A stretch of DNA of 44,041 nucleotides from Candidatus Methanophagales archaeon. Lineage in GTDB: Archaea; Halobacteriota; Syntropharchaeia; Alkanophagales; Methanospirareceae. The notes beneath the pieces were generated by a model. It saw nothing but the letters and a program-made list of their open reading frames with translations. It searched no databases and was not told the DNA's origin. The position numbers and the translations under genes were made by a program. Location: assembly GCA_003336485.1 (NCBI GenBank), contig QENH01000189.1, positions 1 through 44,041 on the forward strand, read 5' to 3'. This document shows positions 41,520 to 44,041 of this stretch, in pieces. The first letter of the stretch is position 1. Each line of letters starts with the position of its first letter.

Positions 41520-43238
41520 ATGAGTGCAATATTGCATGTTCATGGGCTTTGTAAGCAGTACGAATTGTCAACGATAGGTAGAAATCTGGTAGCGCTGGAT
41601 GATGTATCTTTCACGTTAGAAAAAGGCGAAACACTAGGGATAATTGGAATGAGTGGGGCAGGTAAGACGACTTTGCTTCGCATGCTCCGCGGTTATGAAC
41701 GGTTTGATGAAGGTGTAATAGAGATAGATGGCATTAAGGTGACACCCGATTCGTCCTGGTCTGAGTACAGGAAGCTTAGAGAGAAGACCGCTTTTCATCT
41801 TCAGCGCTCTTTTGCACTTTATAATGTTTCCGTGATAGACAATGTAATAAAACGATTGAGGGCAAAGCAAACAGGTTTTGAAGATATACCTGCGTTTGAG
41901 GACGAATACGATGAGTTAAAGGAAGAGGCATTTGAAATTCTCGACCTTGTTGGATTACGAGACAAATGGAATCACCTATACACGATTTTGAGCGGTGGCG
42001 ACAAGCAAAGGGTTTTGCTCGCGCGGCAACTAGCAAAGGAGCCTGCCATATTACTCCTTGATGAGCCTGGCACGATGTCTGACCCACTAACGAGGAAATA
42101 TCTGCTTGAGTCTGTAAGAAGGGTGAAAGATAAATCAGATATATCCATTTTACTCGTATCTCACATGCCCGAAGTGCATGAATATCTTTGCGATCGGTTG
42201 CTCATGATGGATAAGGGGAAAATCGTAGACGACGGAGAAACGAAAAGCGTGATTGATAAGTTCTTAACCCCTCTTGAGCCCGTAAAGCCTTTAGCGCCAC
42301 TAAAAGATAAGCAGGACACGATGATCTGGATTGACGGCGCCTGGAAGAAATATGACCTGGTCACATACCATACATTGATGCGAACGATAGAAATGCAAGA
42401 CATTAATGTCCAGATTCCGAGAGGCGAGATAGTAGGGATAGTTGGTCCTTCTGCAATGGGTAAGACGGTTTTAATGCGCTTATTAGGTGGTTTTGAGAAG
42501 CCAGATAAGGGGCATATTCTGATCAAGATAGGAACAGTAGACTTTGCTAATATTAGCGAGTATGGTAGTAGATCAATAGAAGCGAGGAGCAAATTAGGTA
42601 TTATACATCAGGAGTTTGCACTTCCGCCTTACCAGCTCGTTCAAGACCTCTTTGCGCGACGGATGGGGTTGAAGAAGTTCGAGATGGTGAAACATGCGAT
42701 GGAAAGGGCGGAGGAATTTGGTATTAGTGACGTCACACTCGATGTTCTTTTACGACTTGCCGACTTGCCGGAGGAAGAGGCTAAGGGCAGACTCCGAGAG
42801 ATAGATCTTGATATAGACATATTGAATGAACTGTTCCCTATATATCCAGCGACCGAAGCATTTAATTTGGCTAAGCCATACCTAAAAGCAGTGAACCTGC
42901 CTGAAGAGATATTCAGTCGTTACATTTCGGAAACGAGTGTGGGCGAGGAGATAAGGCTTGCAATTGCTTCTCTTATGGCCTCGAACTGTGAAATTCTACT
43001 ATTAGATGAGCCTTTTGGTGACATAGATCCTGTTTCGTTGCGTATTGTAACGAATTCATTGAAAGATTTGAATCGCGAGTTCGGTACAACTATGTTGGTT
43101 GTGAGTCATCAGCTTGACGTGATTCGAGAGCTTACGCACGAAGCGATATTAATAGATGAAGGAAGACTTCTGTTGCGAGGAGATCCGGATGAGGTATGTG
43201 ATACATTCCTAGCGCAGAAGTTTAAAGAGCTGGAATAA
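41520..43238 (+). CDS. atwA: Methyl-coenzyme M reductase activation component A2
   Basis: 572 residues, two ABC domains in one chain. NBD1 has GMSGAGKTTLLRML, LSGGDKQRVLLARQL and ILLLDEPGTMSDP. NBD2 has GPSAMGKTVLMRLLGG, a degenerate signature (ETSVGEEIRLAIASLM) and LLLDEPFGDIDP. Between the NBD2 Walker A and signature lies a long helical insert (EEFGISDVTLDVLLRLADLP onward). This is the layout of AtwA, which supplies ATP-bound A2 for reductive activation of the nickel F430 of methyl-coenzyme M reductase. Its presence is the best marker for methanogen or alkane-oxidiser metabolism. RBS GAGGCGAT precedes the ATG. Confidence 0.9.
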   Translation: MSAILHVHGLCKQYELSTIGRNLVALDDVSFTLEKGETLGIIGMSGAGKTTLLRMLRGYERFDEGVIEIDGIKVTPDSSWSEYRKLREKTAFHLQRSFALYNVSVIDNVIKRLRAKQTGFEDIPAFEDEYDELKEEAFEILDLVGLRDKWNHLYTILSGGDKQRVLLARQLAKEPAILLLDEPGTMSDPLTRKYLLESVRRVKDKSDISILLVSHMPEVHEYLCDRLLMMDKGKIVDDGETKSVIDKFLTPLEPVKPLAPLKDKQDTMIWIDGAWKKYDLVTYHTLMRTIEMQDINVQIPRGEIVGIVGPSAMGKTVLMRLLGGFEKPDKGHILIKIGTVDFANISEYGSRSIEARSKLGIIHQEFALPPYQLVQDLFARRMGLKKFEMVKHAMERAEEFGISDVTLDVLLRLADLPEEEAKGRLREIDLDIDILNELFPIYPATEAFNLAKPYLKAVNLPEEIFSRYISETSVGEEIRLAIASLMASNCEILLLDEPFGDIDPVSLRIVTNSLKDLNREFGTTMLVVSHQLDVIRELTHEAILIDEGRLLLRGDPDEVCDTFLAQKFKELE

Positions 43239-43248
43239 AAAAGGTTTT

Positions 43249-43323
43249 GCTCCGCTGGTGTAGTTCGGCCAAGCATGCGGGCCTCTCGAGCCCACGACCG
43301 GGGTTCAAATCCCCGGCGGAGCA
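43249..43323 (+). tRNA. tRNA-Glu (CUC anticodon)
   Basis: 75 nt, no intron, CCA not encoded. Acceptor GCTCCGC pairs with GCGGAGC; discriminator A. T-arm CGGGG-TTCAAAT-CCCCG. Anticodon loop CTCTCGA in a GGGC/GCCC stem gives anticodon CTC, which reads GAG. D-arm contains AGTTCGGCCAA. It begins 10 nt after atwA. Confidence 0.93.
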
Positions 43324-43426
43324 TATTTGTATTGCAATTTAAACCCTTCTCAAGCTTTTTCAAACTTTCCAATGTATCACACCCTATGTTAACATTAGAA
43401 TCACTGGCTATAAGAGCGTCAATTGA

Positions 43427-43552
43427 TTAAATAGGGGATATAAGGTCAGTAATATAGTCGGCGATGCACATCTTTCCTTTTTTCGCCTCCCTTTTTAAGA
43501 TCATATGCAGTTCCTTTGAAATTCTAACATGCGTATATTCCTTCTTTGTCAT
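43427..43552 (-). CDS. Small ribbon-helix-helix-like protein (41 aa)
   Basis: MTKKEYTHVRISKELHMILK, then a basic REAKKGK, ADYITDLI end. The VRISKEL strand followed by two helices fits ribbon-helix-helix regulators and antitoxins (for example VapB-like). No toxin gene follows on the minus strand. Convincing by pattern, but it is very short and lacks a strong ribosome site. Confidence 0.6.
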   Translation of the reverse strand: MTKKEYTHVRISKELHMILKREAKKGKMCIADYITDLISPI

Positions 43553-43621
43553 GTTAACATCACCAATCCATCATTTAATTAGAAATATTTTGGCTATTAA
43601 TATAATTGCGAATAAAAGATT

Positions 43622-43912
43622 ATGCCTCTTCCAACAATCCAAATAAATGGATTTATTATAGAAAGAAATGGGATGATATGGAGCAATAAAATTGCAAATA
43701 GAAGAAATATTAAGAAAAACCTTGAAAACTCAGATGTTGCGTATGAGATAGCCAGCGATGAGACAGCGAAGAAGAAGGTGATTCAGGTGGCGCTGAAAGT
43801 GATGTTCCGGTTGAGAAAAGAAAAGCCAGATAAAAACCTGAGAGTCAAGATAGCTAGTATTGATGAGTTAAAGCAGAGTCAATTCAAGGAGTGGTTTGAG
43901 GTGGAGAATTGA
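43622..43912 (+). CDS. Hypothetical protein (96 aa)
   Basis: Starts at ATG 43622 with AATATAATTG about 27 nt upstream, consistent with a leaderless or short-leader transcript. Sequence is basic and helical: RRNIKKNLENSDVAYEIASD, KKKVIQVALKVMFRLRKEKP, ending FKEWFEVEN. No family recognised. Divergent from the RHH-like gene, 69 nt apart. Confidence 0.55.
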   Translation: MPLPTIQINGFIIERNGMIWSNKIANRRNIKKNLENSDVAYEIASDETAKKKVIQVALKVMFRLRKEKPDKNLRVKIASIDELKQSQFKEWFEVEN

Positions 43913-44020
43913 ATTTCAGAGGCATCGAACATACCCTGATGGTGGGAGGATCGTTGTTAGTATATCCCACTTCTGGTTCGCTTTCGCTCCGGGCTGAAGA
44001 CCGCCTCAGGCTTTTTAGAC

Positions 44021-44034
44021 CCCCTCGCGAGGGG
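44021..44034. repeat. Palindrome CCCCTCGCGAGGGG near the window end
   Basis: A perfect 14-bp palindrome in GC-rich DNA unlike the neighbouring AT-rich gaps. It may belong to an element that continues beyond the window. No gene is seen in 43913-44041. Confidence 0.4.
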
Positions 44035-44041
44035 CACCTTG

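Noticed and set aside
42940-42985. Degenerate ABC signature in the second AtwA domain as a defect
   Set aside because: To my knowledge the SVGEE-type signature is normal for AtwA proteins.
43464-43646. 60-codon plus-strand frame after the tRNA
   Set aside because: It is antisense to the ribbon-helix-helix-like gene, which has the better coding pattern, and it is rich in Phe/Ile/Cys as expected for a shadow frame.

Overview
The window looks like a chromosomal segment of a euryarchaeote related to methanogens or anaerobic methane/alkane oxidisers. The evidence is atwA (the ATP carrier of methyl-coenzyme M reductase activation), an F420-hydrogenase beta-subunit-type protein, two DUF116 proteins, TiaS, ABCE1, an archaeal EMC3/YidC-like protein, A-type ATP synthase subunits and TATA-box promoters. 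Bacterial-type genes (uvrB, uvrC, dnaK/grpE, hicAB, YtfJ/YtfI) are mixed in, as is common in Methanomicrobia-like lineages and ANME archaea. An ANME-1 or Syntrophoarchaea-type origin is a guess, not something the sequence proves.

Layout. 1-5.6 kb: dispersed repeats, a beta-propeller/FN3 surface protein, a YtfJ-YtfI pair, an FrhB-like protein, a lipoprotein glutaminyl cyclotransferase and a decayed NosD-like gene. 5.7-9.6 kb: inositol-phosphatase/FBPase, HicAB, ABCE1 and a methyltransferase. 9.7-13.6 kb: a very unusual grpE-dnaK-J-like operon on the minus strand. 13.8-23.5 kb: mainly RNA modification (TrmJ, TruA, TiaS) and membrane functions (EMC3-like, site-2 protease), plus two CBS proteins, two DUF116 proteins and a geranylgeranyl-reductase-like flavoprotein. 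23.5-26.2 kb: two IS remnants with terminal inverted repeats, an ICMT-like methyltransferase, an ATP-synthase c-subunit-like protein lacking its ion-binding carboxylate, and a decayed protease. 26.3-31.2 kb: uvrB and uvrC enclosing a radical-SAM/HhH repair-type gene. 31.2-35 kb: cyclase, thioredoxin-CcdA fusion, universal stress protein and SpoIIAA-like protein. 35.3-39.1 kb: a pseudogene graveyard around one intact K+ channel. 39.1-44 kb: ATP synthase subunits H-E-F only, a TIM-barrel protein, atwA, tRNA-Glu(CUC) and two small proteins.

The strongest candidate for an undescribed system is the chaperone operon. DnaK has lost its helical lid and ends in a ubiquitin-like beta-grasp domain. The arginine that normally contacts the J-domain HPD motif is glycine, and the VLLLD interdomain linker is degenerate. 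The adjoining partner carries three J-domain-like repeats, none with HPD. GrpE has a long C-terminal coiled coil. Together these suggest a co-evolved, non-canonical Hsp70 machine.

A second theme is intergenic DNA. At least four families of short-period (7-10 bp) repeats recur between genes, often as inverted pairs and sometimes overlapping start or stop codons.
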